This document shows, piece by piece, positions 7,922-14,645 of a DNA stretch of 34,525 bases. This stretch comes from Chloroflexota bacterium. Lineage in GTDB: Bacteria; Chloroflexota; Dehalococcoidia; DSTF01; RBG-16-68-14. The notes beneath the pieces are model-generated. The model saw only the letters and a program-made list of their open reading frames with translations, did no database searches and had not been told where the DNA came from. Each line of letters begins with the position of its first letter. Within the stretch, counting starts at the first letter, position 1. Where the stretch lies: assembly GCA_022565155.1 (NCBI GenBank), contig JADFKB010000019.1, forward strand, positions 1 to 34,525. Reading direction: 5' to 3'. Both the position numbers and the translations under genes were made by a program.

Positions 7922-8260
7922 CTACAGCTCGTCGGCGGGCGAAGGGAACTCGCCCTCCCGCGCCGCGTCGATCATCTCCCTCGCCTTGTCCGGCAGCTCC
8001 ATGCCGTACTCGTCGAACTTGCGCTCCGCCCAGCGGCCGATCTGGCGCGGGTCTTTGTAGTCTTCCAGCTGCTGCGGCTCCGCGCCGTGCCGCTCCAGCA
8101 CCTGCTGCTCCGTCTGATTGTAGGCGAAGCGGGAGAGCACCCGCGAGAGCTTGGCGCTGCCGCAGTGGCTGCAGGTCGCGTCCACTTTCGCGCTCATCGT
8201 CCTGGTGAAGACGCTGGTGAGGCGGCCGCAGTCGTCGCAGGTGTACTCATAGATCGGCAT
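7922..8260 (-). CDS. FmdB-family zinc-ribbon protein (copy 2)
   Basis: 112 residues. MPIYEYTCDDCG opens the classical FmdB/CxxC zinc ribbon, with the second knuckle CSHCGS; the four Cys should bind one zinc. After the ribbon comes a charged helical tail containing RQIGRWAERKFDEYG and LPDKAREMIDAAREGE, which resembles the end of copy 1 only loosely. The start at 8260 overlaps the stop region of copy 1 by 14 bp, so translation is probably coupled. Zinc-ribbon proteins of this family are poorly understood; some are proposed to be regulatory. Confidence 0.85.
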   Translation of the reverse strand: MPIYEYTCDDCGRLTSVFTRTMSAKVDATCSHCGSAKLSRVLSRFAYNQTEQQVLERHGAEPQQLEDYKDPRQIGRWAERKFDEYGMELPDKAREMIDAAREGEFPSPADEL

Positions 8261-8624
8261 CGTAGCCCCCACCCATGCCCATGCCCGTATCCATGGCGCC
8301 CTCGTCCGGCATCTCGCCGGCCTCCATCTGATCGATCGCCTGGTCGAAGTCCGGCCCCAGCTCGTCGCCCATCTCGTCGCGCATCCGGCGGGCGAAGCGG
8401 GCGACGCTGCGCGGGTCGTTCTCATCCACATCGGCGAGCATGCTCTCGTCGAAGCTGTCGAGCGAATCGCCGCCGGAGCGGGGGGCGACGACGCGCGAGA
8501 CGAGCCGGTTGAGTTTGGTGCTGTCGCAGTGCTCGCAGCGGGCTTTCACCGCCGTGCTCATGCTGCGGACGAAGACGCTGGTCCGCTTGCGGCAAGCGCG
8601 GCAGCGATACTCGTAGATCGGCAT
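8247..8624 (-). CDS. FmdB-family zinc-ribbon protein (copy 1)
   Basis: 125 residues. It begins MPIYEYRCRACRKRTSVFVRSM and has the second Cys pair in CEHCDSTKL, so it is a close paralogue of the next gene: the first 45 or so residues align almost throughout. The tail (DPRSVARFARRMRDEMGDELGPDFDQAIDQM) is acidic and helical, and ends in a Gly/Met-rich stretch. The tandem pair probably arose by duplication. It is the first gene of an apparent three-gene unit, fmdB-fmdB-translin, separated from yraN by a 140-bp gap holding a palindromic repeat. Confidence 0.85.
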   Translation of the reverse strand: MPIYEYRCRACRKRTSVFVRSMSTAVKARCEHCDSTKLNRLVSRVVAPRSGGDSLDSFDESMLADVDENDPRSVARFARRMRDEMGDELGPDFDQAIDQMEAGEMPDEGAMDTGMGMGGGYDADL

Positions 8625-8736
8625 TGCGTGTGCAGTATAGCGAGCGGCGAACGAGGCTGGGAAGAAGGAGAGGTGGCAGACACCGCCGACCGTCCCCAGA
8701 GGCGGACCCGCCCTCTGCAGGAAGTCAGCGGCATGT

Positions 8737-8754
8737 GTCGGGCTGAAGCCCGAC
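8737..8754. repeat. Short palindromic repeat, GGCTGAAGCC family (copy 1)
   Basis: Perfect 8-bp arms GTCGGGCT / AGCCCGAC around GA, followed by CCGCGCGGGG. Related copies occur at 14074-14099 and 26824-26846, all intergenic. The rest of the 8625-8764 gap shows nothing else I can support. Confidence 0.7.
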
Positions 8755-8764
8755 CCGCGCGGGG

Positions 8765-9136
8765 CTACCCCTCCTCCACCGCGCTCTCGATGTGCTGAAG
8801 AGAGACGAGGACGCCGTCGGCGTCAAGGTCGATGGCGATCAGGTCGATGCGACGGTCGGGCGGCAGGCCGGGGTGCTGCTGATCGTACGCCTCCGCCGCT
8901 ACCAGCAGCCGCTGCGCCTTGCGCCAATCGATCGCTTCCACGGCGGAGCCCATCGCATCGCCGCGCCTGGTCTTCACCTCGACGAAGACGACGAGGTCGT
9001 CCCGCTGCGCCACGATGTCGACCTCCCCCTCGCGCACGCGGAAGTTGGTTTCGAGTACGCGATAGCCGTTCGATTCCAGGTGCGCTTTCGCCACCCGCTC
9101 ACCGAAGGTGCCAAGCTGCTGGCGGGGGGTGGTCAT
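8765..9136 (-). CDS. yraN: YraN/UPF0102 family putative endonuclease
   Basis: A complete 123-residue YraN. The restriction-endonuclease-like core is visible as GEVDIVAQ (Asp40) and FVEVKTR (Glu53, Lys55), the PD-(D/E)xK catalytic pattern. In most bacteria yraN sits among rnhB, dprA or ribosomal genes; here its upstream bases code for the tail of yqeK (NELVGSSDP then TGA overlapping the ATG), although the intact yqeK is more than 2 kb away. The first 20 codons are repeated at 9773-9832 and 11277-11336. The function of YraN proteins is not settled. Confidence 0.9.
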   Translation of the reverse strand: MTTPRQQLGTFGERVAKAHLESNGYRVLETNFRVREGEVDIVAQRDDLVVFVEVKTRRGDAMGSAVEAIDWRKAQRLLVAAEAYDQQHPGLPPDRRIDLIAIDLDADGVLVSLQHIESAVEEG

Positions 9137-9175
9137 GGGTCGCTGCTGCCCACTAGCTCATTCCTCGCCGCCACA
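9137..9175 (-). pseudogene. Displaced 3' tail of yqeK in front of yraN
   Basis: On the minus strand this reads VAARNELVGSSDP followed by TGA overlapping the yraN ATG, matching the real yqeK end (AARNELVGSSDT, stop at 11334) except for the last residue. It is a 3' fragment of yqeK carried with the 5' end of yraN, and it sits directly after the stop of the PPOX gene. Confidence 0.75.
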
Positions 9176-9634
9176 TCAAGCCAGCCAGCGGCCATCGACC
9201 ATCACGTCGCGCCCGGCTAGTTCGTTCTCTTCGCGCCAGGCTTGGATCTTTCGCGGCGTCAGTCTGATATAGACGTTCTCCTGCCCAGAGCGCCTGGCGT
9301 CAAAGCCAGCCGCTTTAGTGTGGGCAGCAGCTAGCTCATCGTCCGCATCGACCGGAATGAACTCGAGTGTCCCCTCGATAATCACCACGTCCCGGGTCGG
9401 TCCCAACGCCATGCGCGCTACACCGGCGCTTTGAAGGTTCCGCGCTGTCCGGCTCCTCTTCGACGTGGCGACTGTGAGGCGTCCACCATCCCAGTAGAAG
9501 GAGAGGGGGATCAAGTACGCTTCGCCTGACGCGGTCGCGGAAGCGACCCAGATGTCCTTCTCCGTGTCCGGCGCCATGCGCAACTTCTCTAGCACGTCGG
9601 CCTTCCGTTTCTCTGTGCTGCGGGGCGGTGCCAT
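9176..9634 (-). CDS. Pyridoxamine 5'-phosphate oxidase-fold (FDOR-like) protein
   Basis: 152 residues with a split-barrel flavin/F420-binding fold. Supporting stretches are EKDIWVASATASGEAYLIPLSFYWDGGRLTVATSKRSRTARNLQ, VVIIEGTLEF and the C-terminal YIRLTPRKIQAWREENE. Relatives include F420-dependent oxidoreductases and heme or flavin binders, so the reaction cannot be stated. AGGAGG precedes the ATG. It is one of three genes lying between yqeK and yraN, and its stop touches the displaced yqeK/yraN junction. The 138-bp upstream gap (9635-9772) holds only a possible -10 (TAAGAT). Confidence 0.8.
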   Translation of the reverse strand: MAPPRSTEKRKADVLEKLRMAPDTEKDIWVASATASGEAYLIPLSFYWDGGRLTVATSKRSRTARNLQSAGVARMALGPTRDVVIIEGTLEFIPVDADDELAAAHTKAAGFDARRSGQENVYIRLTPRKIQAWREENELAGRDVMVDGRWLA

Positions 9635-9772
9635 TGGCAGCCTCCTGAACAGAGTACGCGGCGTTGTCGCTGGGTTCCGCGGTGGCTTTATCTTACACCA
9701 CTCCGCGCCCTGGCAGCCCCACCACAGGGGGTACCATCACCACGGGGATGGGCGTGAATTTGGATCGTTGGC

Positions 9773-9847
9773 ACAGGTGCGCTTTCGCCACCCGCTCACC
9801 GAAGGTGCCAAGCTGCTGGCGGGGAGTGGTCATAGGCTGGCCACTAG
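9773..9847 (-). pseudogene. Truncated yraN 5' end, copy B
   Basis: From the ATG at 9832 it encodes exactly the first 20 residues of YraN (through AKAHL) and then loses all similarity. Upstream it keeps a shortened piece of the yqeK tail (CTAGTGG.CAGC before the ATG); the CTAG supplies the stop of the neighbouring gene at 9844. Over the yraN part it differs from the intact gene at about one base. Confidence 0.8.
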
Positions 9848-10410
9848 AGATCTGCGCCGCCAATGGCCACGAGCGACAGCGACTCAGTGGCGTGCTTTCT
9901 GGCTGTCGCGATTGCCTCGTCTGGGTCGAGGGCCAGAGCTTCAGCGAGCATACGGACGGTTTGCATGTCGATGTCCTGTGCATCGAGAACGCCTGTCATG
10001 CGTGCCCGACGCTCTAGGATGCGCTGAATTGCGAACTCCGGGTCGTTCTTCAACGCCGCTGTGAGGATGGTTCGCAAGGGACGATTGTCCCTGGCCGCGA
10101 CGAGAGCACGGAGCTTGGCGTTGTCACCAACGGTGCTTTCAGGAACAGCAAGCGCAGCAATGACGGCTCGCTCCGCTCGCCGGACCCCGAGCCTCCAAAC
10201 CTCAACAAATAACTGTCTGGGTGTCGGCTGTAGTTGAGGAGTGATGGCCAGCACCGCCAGCGCGAGTGGCCCAACGACGAGAGCACTGACGGCCCACGTC
10301 TGCGGCGAGCGTCCCTTCTCGGTCGCGATTCCCAGACATCCATAAGCCGGAAGGACGAACAGGACAAAGTAGGCGATCACTGCACCCAGGATGATCAGTA
10401 TGATGTCCAT
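9844..10410 (-). CDS. Membrane protein of unknown function (inserted gene Y)
   Basis: About 188 residues. I place the start at 10410 (MDIILIILGAV); upstream ATGs at 10419 and 10422 are alternatives and the Shine-Dalgarno is weak for all. Two hydrophobic segments come first (roughly residues 2-22 and 35-55, LIILGAVIAYFVLFVLPAYG and AVSALVVGPLALAVLAI). A soluble helical domain follows, with repeated ALxxxPE/AL.DPDEA patterns. No family recognised. Its GC and codon choice look lower than yqeK or yraN. It lies in the segment wedged between those two genes. Confidence 0.65.
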   Translation of the reverse strand: MDIILIILGAVIAYFVLFVLPAYGCLGIATEKGRSPQTWAVSALVVGPLALAVLAITPQLQPTPRQLFVEVWRLGVRRAERAVIAALAVPESTVGDNAKLRALVAARDNRPLRTILTAALKNDPEFAIQRILERRARMTGVLDAQDIDMQTVRMLAEALALDPDEAIATARKHATESLSLVAIGGADL

Positions 10411-10571
10411 GGTGGGCATCATACGCCATTCCGCGGCGTTGCAACGGAGGCTCGGTAGATGTGAATCGTCCACCCCAGCGGGATCACCGTAGGCGTCTCC
10501 GGTCGCGCATAAGTGCGCCGAAGTCACCGAGGCCTTTGCTGGAGGTTATGGGCCGTCGGAGATGCGATAGC

Positions 10572-11225
10572 CTATCCTGCTAGCTCATTCCCGCATGACT
10601 CGCCTTCGCTGATCAACCGCTCGATCCGTCGGTTCAGGCCGTACCGGCGCTCGCTCGACTCGTCGATCTGCTTCTGGACCGCACTCTGTGCTTCGTCCAG
10701 AGCCTTCTCGTCGCGGGGAAGCTGGGCTGTGATTCCCATCGCTACAAGCTGGCGGCTCGCGTTGTAGTACTCGTCCGCAAGCTTCTGAGCAAGTTCTGCA
10801 ACTTCTTTGTCGGCGACCTGCATCGACGCCTGTAGAATTCGGCTACTTGAGTTAACGCTCATGAAGTGTTCGAGCGAGTCGCGCAAACGCTCTTGCGCCG
10901 CCGGATCAAGGACAGGTAAGTTCAGAGCGAGGTTCATCCTCCGTACCGAAGCATGATACTCACCGAAGGCGGCCAACAGTTCGCCGTATCGTTCGCGCCT
11001 CCACGCCGTCAGTCTTTCCGCGCGCCGGTGAACGGCTTGGGCGGCGATGGTCTGCTTCAAATTGTCTCGCTGGGTCACGTTCTGCTGGTGTACGGCGAAG
11101 AACCCGATGGCCGCGACGAGGGCCCCACCGACAAGCGGCCCAACGGTCCGGAGCACCTCCAGCCACCAGGCAGGCGAATCGTCAGCCCTCAGCTCCTCAA
11201 GAATCTGCCGCAGAAGTTCCTCCAT
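10572..11225 (-). CDS. Single-pass membrane coiled-coil protein of unknown function (inserted gene X)
   Basis: 217 residues preceded by an excellent AAGGAGG site. A short N-terminal helix (MEELLRQILEEL) is followed by one transmembrane segment (about residues 28-46, VGPLVGGALVAAIGFFAVH). A long, charged, mostly helical domain then runs to the end (residues 55-210) and is likely to form a coiled coil. No enzymatic motif and no family recognised. The C-terminus reads CGNELAG, and its bases GGAATGAGCTAG match the yqeK tail in the neighbouring repeats, so its 3' end may have been fused to that sequence on insertion. The 161-bp gap to gene Y shows nothing definite. Confidence 0.7.
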   Translation of the reverse strand: MEELLRQILEELRADDSPAWWLEVLRTVGPLVGGALVAAIGFFAVHQQNVTQRDNLKQTIAAQAVHRRAERLTAWRRERYGELLAAFGEYHASVRRMNLALNLPVLDPAAQERLRDSLEHFMSVNSSSRILQASMQVADKEVAELAQKLADEYYNASRQLVAMGITAQLPRDEKALDEAQSAVQKQIDESSERRYGLNRRIERLISEGESCGNELAG

Positions 11226-11276
11226 CGCCGCGCCTCCTTCCTGCGAGGACTTCCTCTACATCGTGCTCCTTCATTG

Positions 11277-11336
11277 CCAAGTGCGCTTTCGCCACGCGCT
11301 CACCGAAGGTGCCGAGCTGCTGACGGGGAGTGGTCA
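11277..11336 (-). pseudogene. Truncated yraN 5' end, copy C, still attached to yqeK
   Basis: A GTG replaces the ATG, overlapping the yqeK stop as GTGA. The next codons give TTPRQQLGTFGERVAKAHL, then similarity stops after codon 20, the same codon as in copy B. Over 97 bp including the yqeK tail it differs from the intact yraN junction at about eight positions, more than copy B does. Confidence 0.8.
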
Positions 11337-11918
11337 CGTGTCGCTGCTGCCCACCAGCTCATTCCTCGCCGCCACGGTATCCGGGTGGAGCGGCCAACCG
11401 CGCTCGACGGCACGCGACACATGGTAATCCAATAGCCCGCGCAGCGCGGCGTCGAGATCGCTGTCCGCCAGACGGCGGGCATCAGCCAGCGCCGGCTCCC
11501 GCCGCGCCTTCTCCGGCTCGATCTTGTCCGCGACGTAGATGACGCGCTCCAATGCGCTCATGCCGGCGCGGGCGGTCGTGTGGTAGCGCGCCGCCGCCAG
11601 CACATCGGCATCGTCGATGCCGAAGCGTTCAGCCATGAGGCGGGCGCTGAGCGGCCCGTGGAGCAGGATCGGCTGAGCGCGTTCGATGTCGCTGGGGGTG
11701 AGGCCGGCGGCTTCCGCCTGGAGCAGCAGATCGGCAGATGTGTGGCCACGCGCCAGGTCGTGGCCGAGCGCCGCCAGCGTCGCGCGGTCTTCGTCGACGC
11801 TGTTGCGCAGAGCGAGGCGGCGCGCCTCCGTGACGACGCGCAGGACGTGGTCGCGGAGGCCGGGGGGCAGCTCAGCGACCGCCGATTCGAGCGCGGCGCG
11901 AACGCCGGTGGTGGTCAT
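11334..11918 (-). CDS. yqeK: HD-domain protein, YqeK-like (diadenosine tetraphosphate hydrolase family)
   Basis: 194 residues. The family hydrolyses Ap4A to ADP with a metal-dependent HD domain. Visible motifs are DHVLRV, the HD pair in LAALGHDLARG, the conserved ILLHGPLSARLMAERFGI, ARYHTTARAGMS and VIYVADKIEP, all in YqeK order. The start at 11918 overlaps the stop of the upstream methyltransferase (ATGA), indicating translational coupling. Its own end overlaps a truncated yraN start, pointing to an ancestral yqeK-yraN pair. In many genomes yqeK lies beside nadD and rsfS, which are absent here. Confidence 0.85.
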   Translation of the reverse strand: MTTTGVRAALESAVAELPPGLRDHVLRVVTEARRLALRNSVDEDRATLAALGHDLARGHTSADLLLQAEAAGLTPSDIERAQPILLHGPLSARLMAERFGIDDADVLAAARYHTTARAGMSALERVIYVADKIEPEKARREPALADARRLADSDLDAALRGLLDYHVSRAVERGWPLHPDTVAARNELVGSSDT

Positions 11919-13078
11919 CGCTCGAACCACAGCTCGTACAGGTGGCCGCCCCGGCGGAAGCGGTAGCGCCCGTCAACGCGGCGAGGCAGCCCGCTTCTGG
12001 CGCGCGCCCGCGAGGGCCGCACACGCACTTGCAGGTCGCGCAGGTCCGGCCGGCCCTCCACCTGCCAGCGGGCGAGAGCGTCCCGCAGGAACTCAAGCCC
12101 TTCGTCGCTGCCGAAGAGGGTCAGCCAGCCCCCCTTCGGCCGGTGCCATGGCAGTGAGATGGCCGATTCAGCAGAGACGGCCAAGGCGAACGGCACGTCA
12201 CCCCAACTGTCTATGCGCCGGAGGATGAGCAACACCGGCTTCCCTTGCAGGATTAAATAGTAGAGCGGTGAGTTCCTGCGGTCGCGCCCACGGGGAAAGG
12301 CAACCCTCACCTGCCGGCCGTCCTGAAGCAGCCGCGCCACAGACCGCCACATCCGTGCGCCGAGCTCCGTGTCCGCCGCGACCCGCATATCAGGCAAGGC
12401 GAGGATGTGAGCGTGCTGCGGACCGAAGGCCCCGCGCAGGGGCATGAAGCCGCACATCTCGGCGCCGACGCTCAAGAGCTCATCGCCATGCTTCCGGAGC
12501 GCGAGTGAGACATGCGCTCCGTTCAACCGGAAGGGCAGGACGATGAGACCGCCTTCGGCGAGCTGTTCGATCCACGGTTGCGGGATCTGCCAGCAGGCGG
12601 CTGTCGCGATAATCCGGTCGTACGGAGCGCCGTCCCGGTGGCCGAAGCCGCCGTCGGCCGCCAGCACCTCTACCCGTTTGCAGCCCGCCGAGCGCAAGTG
12701 CTCGCGCGCAGCCTCCGCTGTGTCCACATCGATGTCGACAGTGATCACCTGGCCATCATCGCCCACGAGGGCCGAGAGCAGCGCCGCGTTGTACCCGGTG
12801 CCGGCCCCGATCTCCAGCACACGCATCCCGGGCGCGACGTCGAGTTGCTCGAGCATGAGCGCCATGATCGAAGGTTGGCTTGAGGAGCTCGTCGGCACGC
12901 CGTCGACCTGCTTAGTGATGAACGCTCGGTCCGTATAGACATCCTTCTTAGGTTGGTCCGGCACGAATTCGTGGCGAGGTACGGTCGCGAACGCGGCCGC
13001 GACGCGGTCATCGCTGAGAGATCCATCGCGGCGTAGGTCGCGCACAAGCCGGCGTCGTAAGCGGACGCTGTCGGTCAT
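11915..13078 (-). CDS. PCMT-like protein-L-isoaspartate O-methyltransferase with C-terminal extension
   Basis: 387 residues. The first ~210 match L-isoaspartyl methyltransferase, which repairs damaged Asp/Asn using SAM: DDRVAAAFATVPRHEFVP, YTDRAFITKQVDGVPTSSSSQPSIMALMLEQL, then SAM motif I VLEIGAGTGYNAALLSALVG and DRIIATAACWQIP. The remaining ~175 residues form an added domain not present in the standard ~210-residue enzyme. The start at 13078 sits close to AGGAG; an in-frame ATG four codons upstream is an alternative. The longer frame reaching 13462 overlaps htpX and is spurious. Extended forms occur as modifying enzymes in some peptide pathways, but no precursor is seen here. Confidence 0.8.
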   Translation of the reverse strand: MTDSVRLRRRLVRDLRRDGSLSDDRVAAAFATVPRHEFVPDQPKKDVYTDRAFITKQVDGVPTSSSSQPSIMALMLEQLDVAPGMRVLEIGAGTGYNAALLSALVGDDGQVITVDIDVDTAEAAREHLRSAGCKRVEVLAADGGFGHRDGAPYDRIIATAACWQIPQPWIEQLAEGGLIVLPFRLNGAHVSLALRKHGDELLSVGAEMCGFMPLRGAFGPQHAHILALPDMRVAADTELGARMWRSVARLLQDGRQVRVAFPRGRDRRNSPLYYLILQGKPVLLILRRIDSWGDVPFALAVSAESAISLPWHRPKGGWLTLFGSDEGLEFLRDALARWQVEGRPDLRDLQVRVRPSRARARSGLPRRVDGRYRFRRGGHLYELWFER

Positions 13079-13105
13079 GGCTCCTATCATAGCAAGGGCA
13101 TAGCA

Positions 13106-13133
13106 AGCGGCCCCTCTCACGAGAGGGGCCGCT
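13106..13133 (-). terminator. Strong hairpin downstream of htpX
   Basis: A perfect 13-bp stem (13106-13118 with 13121-13133, AGCGGCCCCTCTC / GAGAGGGGCCGCT), 23 bp after the htpX stop and before the methyltransferase start. The following T-run on the minus strand is poor (TTGCT), so it may attenuate rather than fully terminate. Confidence 0.6.
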
Positions 13134-13155
13134 CTCATTTCGATCGCGATTGTAG

Positions 13156-13995
13156 TTATCGAGGACGGTAGGCCATGTCGCGCAGCCGCCGCACCCGCTC
13201 CTCCATGGGCGGATGGGTGCTGAAGAGGTTGGCGATGCCGCCGGCCTTGAAGGGGTGGACGATGTAGAGGTGCGCGGTGGACTCGGCCATCGGCGTCGCC
13301 TCCATTGGCCGCGCGCGGACGCCCTCGTGCAGCTTCTCCAGTGCGGTGGCCAGCGCCTCCGGGTCGTGCGTGACTTCCGCGCCGGTGATGTCGGCCTGGA
13401 ACTCGCGCGTGCGTGAGATCGCCGCCCGGATCACGCCGGCGGCGAGCGGCGCCACGACCCACGCCAGCAGAAAGACCAGTCCGGCGTACGGGCTGCGGCT
13501 GCCGCGGAAGAAGAGGCTGATCAGCGCCACCATACTAATTGCGCCGGCAATCGTCGCGACGATGGAGCTGATGAGGATATCTCGGTTCTTGACGTGGCCC
13601 ATCTCGTGTCCCATGACGGCGCGAAGTTCGCGCTCGCTCAGCAGCCTCATGATGCCTGTGGTGACGGCGACGGCGGCGTTCTTCGGATTTCGGCCGGTGG
13701 CGAATGCGTTGGGCGTGTCCGACTCGATGACGTACACTTTCGGCTTCGGCATCCCCGCCTGCGCGGCGACCTCTTCGACGATCGAGTGGAGCTTCGGCTG
13801 CTCCTGCATCGAGACCTCGCGGGCCTTGGCCATGCGCAGCGCCAGCTTGTCCGACGACCAGTAGGCGAAGAAGTTCATCCCCGCGCCCAGGACAAGAGCG
13901 ATGATCAGTCCGGGGATGCCGCCCAGCAGAAAGCCGATGACGAGAAAGAGGCCCATCAGCGCCGCCAGCAGGACAGTGGTCTTGAGCATGTTCAT
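13156..13995 (-). CDS. htpX: Membrane zinc metalloprotease HtpX
   Basis: 279 residues. HtpX degrades misfolded membrane proteins on the cytoplasmic side. Two transmembrane helices open the protein (about residues 5-25 and 27-45), followed by the M48 catalytic site HEMGH at 130-134 with KNRD after it. Two more hydrophobic segments (about 140-160 and 172-192) come next, then EFQAD near 198, which supplies the third zinc ligand. FSTHPPMEERVRRL at the C-terminus is typical. Length is normal. AGGAG lies upstream at slightly long spacing, and a second in-frame ATG is at codon 3. Confidence 0.93.
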   Translation of the reverse strand: MNMLKTTVLLAALMGLFLVIGFLLGGIPGLIIALVLGAGMNFFAYWSSDKLALRMAKAREVSMQEQPKLHSIVEEVAAQAGMPKPKVYVIESDTPNAFATGRNPKNAAVAVTTGIMRLLSERELRAVMGHEMGHVKNRDILISSIVATIAGAISMVALISLFFRGSRSPYAGLVFLLAWVVAPLAAGVIRAAISRTREFQADITGAEVTHDPEALATALEKLHEGVRARPMEATPMAESTAHLYIVHPFKAGGIANLFSTHPPMEERVRRLRDMAYRPR

Positions 13996-14033
13996 AAACG
14001 TTCGACTCCTAGCATCGAAGCTGGATTACTTTC

Positions 14034-14042
14034 AGTGTAGCA
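14034..14042 (-). promoter_or_regulatory. Candidate extended -10 of htpX
   Basis: On the minus strand TGC-TACACT forms an extended -10 about 39 bp upstream of the htpX start; no good -35 is present. The 14043-14110 stretch otherwise holds a copy of the GGCTGAAGCC repeat. Confidence 0.35.
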
Positions 14043-14073
14043 AACAGTAGGTGGCGTCGCCTACGCGAAGGGG

Positions 14074-14099
14074 GCAGGCTGAAGCCCGACCCGCGGGGG
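14074..14099. repeat. Short palindromic repeat, GGCTGAAGCC family (copy 2)
   Basis: GCAGGCTGAAGCCCGAC followed by CCGCGGGGG, the same order as copy 1 at 8737 but with one arm imperfect. It lies between htpX and the HIT gene. Confidence 0.65.
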
Positions 14100-14110
14100 T
14101 TGCGGCGCTG

Positions 14111-14455
14111 CTACCCTTCCGCGCCGAGCTGGCGGCCGCCGAGGACGTGAAGGTGGATGTGGTAGACCGTCTGGCCACCTTCGTCGCCCACGTTAAATGT
14201 GAGCCGGTAGCCTCGCTCGCTGATGCCCTCCGCCTCCGCGAGCCGGTTCGCCACCGCGGTCATGCGCCCCAGCAGCGGCCCGTGCTCCTCCTGCACGTCT
14301 CGCATGGTAGCGATGTGGATTTTGGGGATGACCAGCAGATGCACCGGCGCGCGCGGGTTGATATCGCGGATGGCGAAGCAGAGGTCGTCGTCGTGCAGCT
14401 TCTCGACGGCCATCTCGCCGGAGACCATGTTGCAGAAGAGGCAGTCTGTGGTCAT
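14111..14455 (-). CDS. HIT-family nucleotide hydrolase/transferase (HINT-like)
   Basis: 114 residues. HIT proteins bind nucleotides and typically hydrolyse AMP-lysine, phosphoramidates or dinucleoside polyphosphates. CLFCNMVSGE at the N-terminus, DINPRAPVHLLVIPKIHI, and the catalytic HxHxH motif in VYHIHLHVLGGR are diagnostic; length is normal. The start at 14455 follows GAGG, and the in-frame extension to 14581 is unsupported. A candidate promoter lies immediately upstream, so it is probably transcribed separately from the acyl-CoA dehydrogenase operon. Confidence 0.9.
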   Translation of the reverse strand: MTTDCLFCNMVSGEMAVEKLHDDDLCFAIRDINPRAPVHLLVIPKIHIATMRDVQEEHGPLLGRMTAVANRLAEAEGISERGYRLTFNVGDEGGQTVYHIHLHVLGGRQLGAEG

Positions 14456-14464
14456 GCGCCTCGT

Positions 14465-14494
14465 AGTATACGTCGGGGAGGCCGACGTTGTCAG
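14465..14494 (-). promoter_or_regulatory. Candidate promoter of the HIT gene
   Basis: On the minus strand CTGACA (14489-14494), an 18-bp spacer and TATACT (14465-14470). Transcription would start only a few bases before the ATG at 14455, giving a very short or absent leader. The -35 overlaps the hairpin at 14474-14502. Confidence 0.5.
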
Positions 14495-14502
14495 CCTCCC
14501 CG
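14474..14502 (-). terminator. Candidate terminator hairpin after the acyl-CoA dehydrogenase operon
   Basis: A perfect 9-bp stem, CGGGGAGGC (14474-14482) with GCCTCCCCG (14494-14502), and an 11-base loop. No T-run follows on the minus strand, so the call is tentative. Confidence 0.4.
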
Positions 14503-14537
14503 TTGTGTGTCCTAGATCTAGACTCGCCCGGCTGAGC

Positions 14538-14627
14538 TTAGCGGCTCGCCATGCGTCGCAGCGTCCAGCCACTGAAGGCAACCGCAGCGCCTGCGATACC
14601 CAGCAGCAGCGCGGCGAAGATCATCAC
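14538..14627 (-). CDS. Possible 29-residue transmembrane peptide or gene remnant
   Basis: A short open frame after the last acyl-CoA dehydrogenase, GTG at 14627 or ATG at 14624, ending at TAA 14538. It encodes one hydrophobic helix (MIFAALLLGIAGAAVAFSGW) and a basic tail RRMASR, a plausible small membrane protein with the positive end inside. There is no convincing Shine-Dalgarno. It could equally be the 3' end of a lost membrane protein gene. Confidence 0.25.
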   Translation of the reverse strand: MMIFAALLLGIAGAAVAFSGWTLRRMASR

Positions 14628-14645
14628 ACCGGCGAAGCCTGGCCG

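Noticed and set aside
13106-13133. htpX hairpin as a member of the DUF559-flanking palindrome family
   Set aside because: It shares CCCCTCTC/GAGAGGGG, but lacks the CCCTCACCCC flank and has different outer arms; an ordinary terminator explains it better.
13079-13462. Extended N-terminus of the PCMT-like frame
   Set aside because: It would overlap htpX on the same strand and adds only Arg/Gly-rich sequence; the methyltransferase fold begins after 13078.
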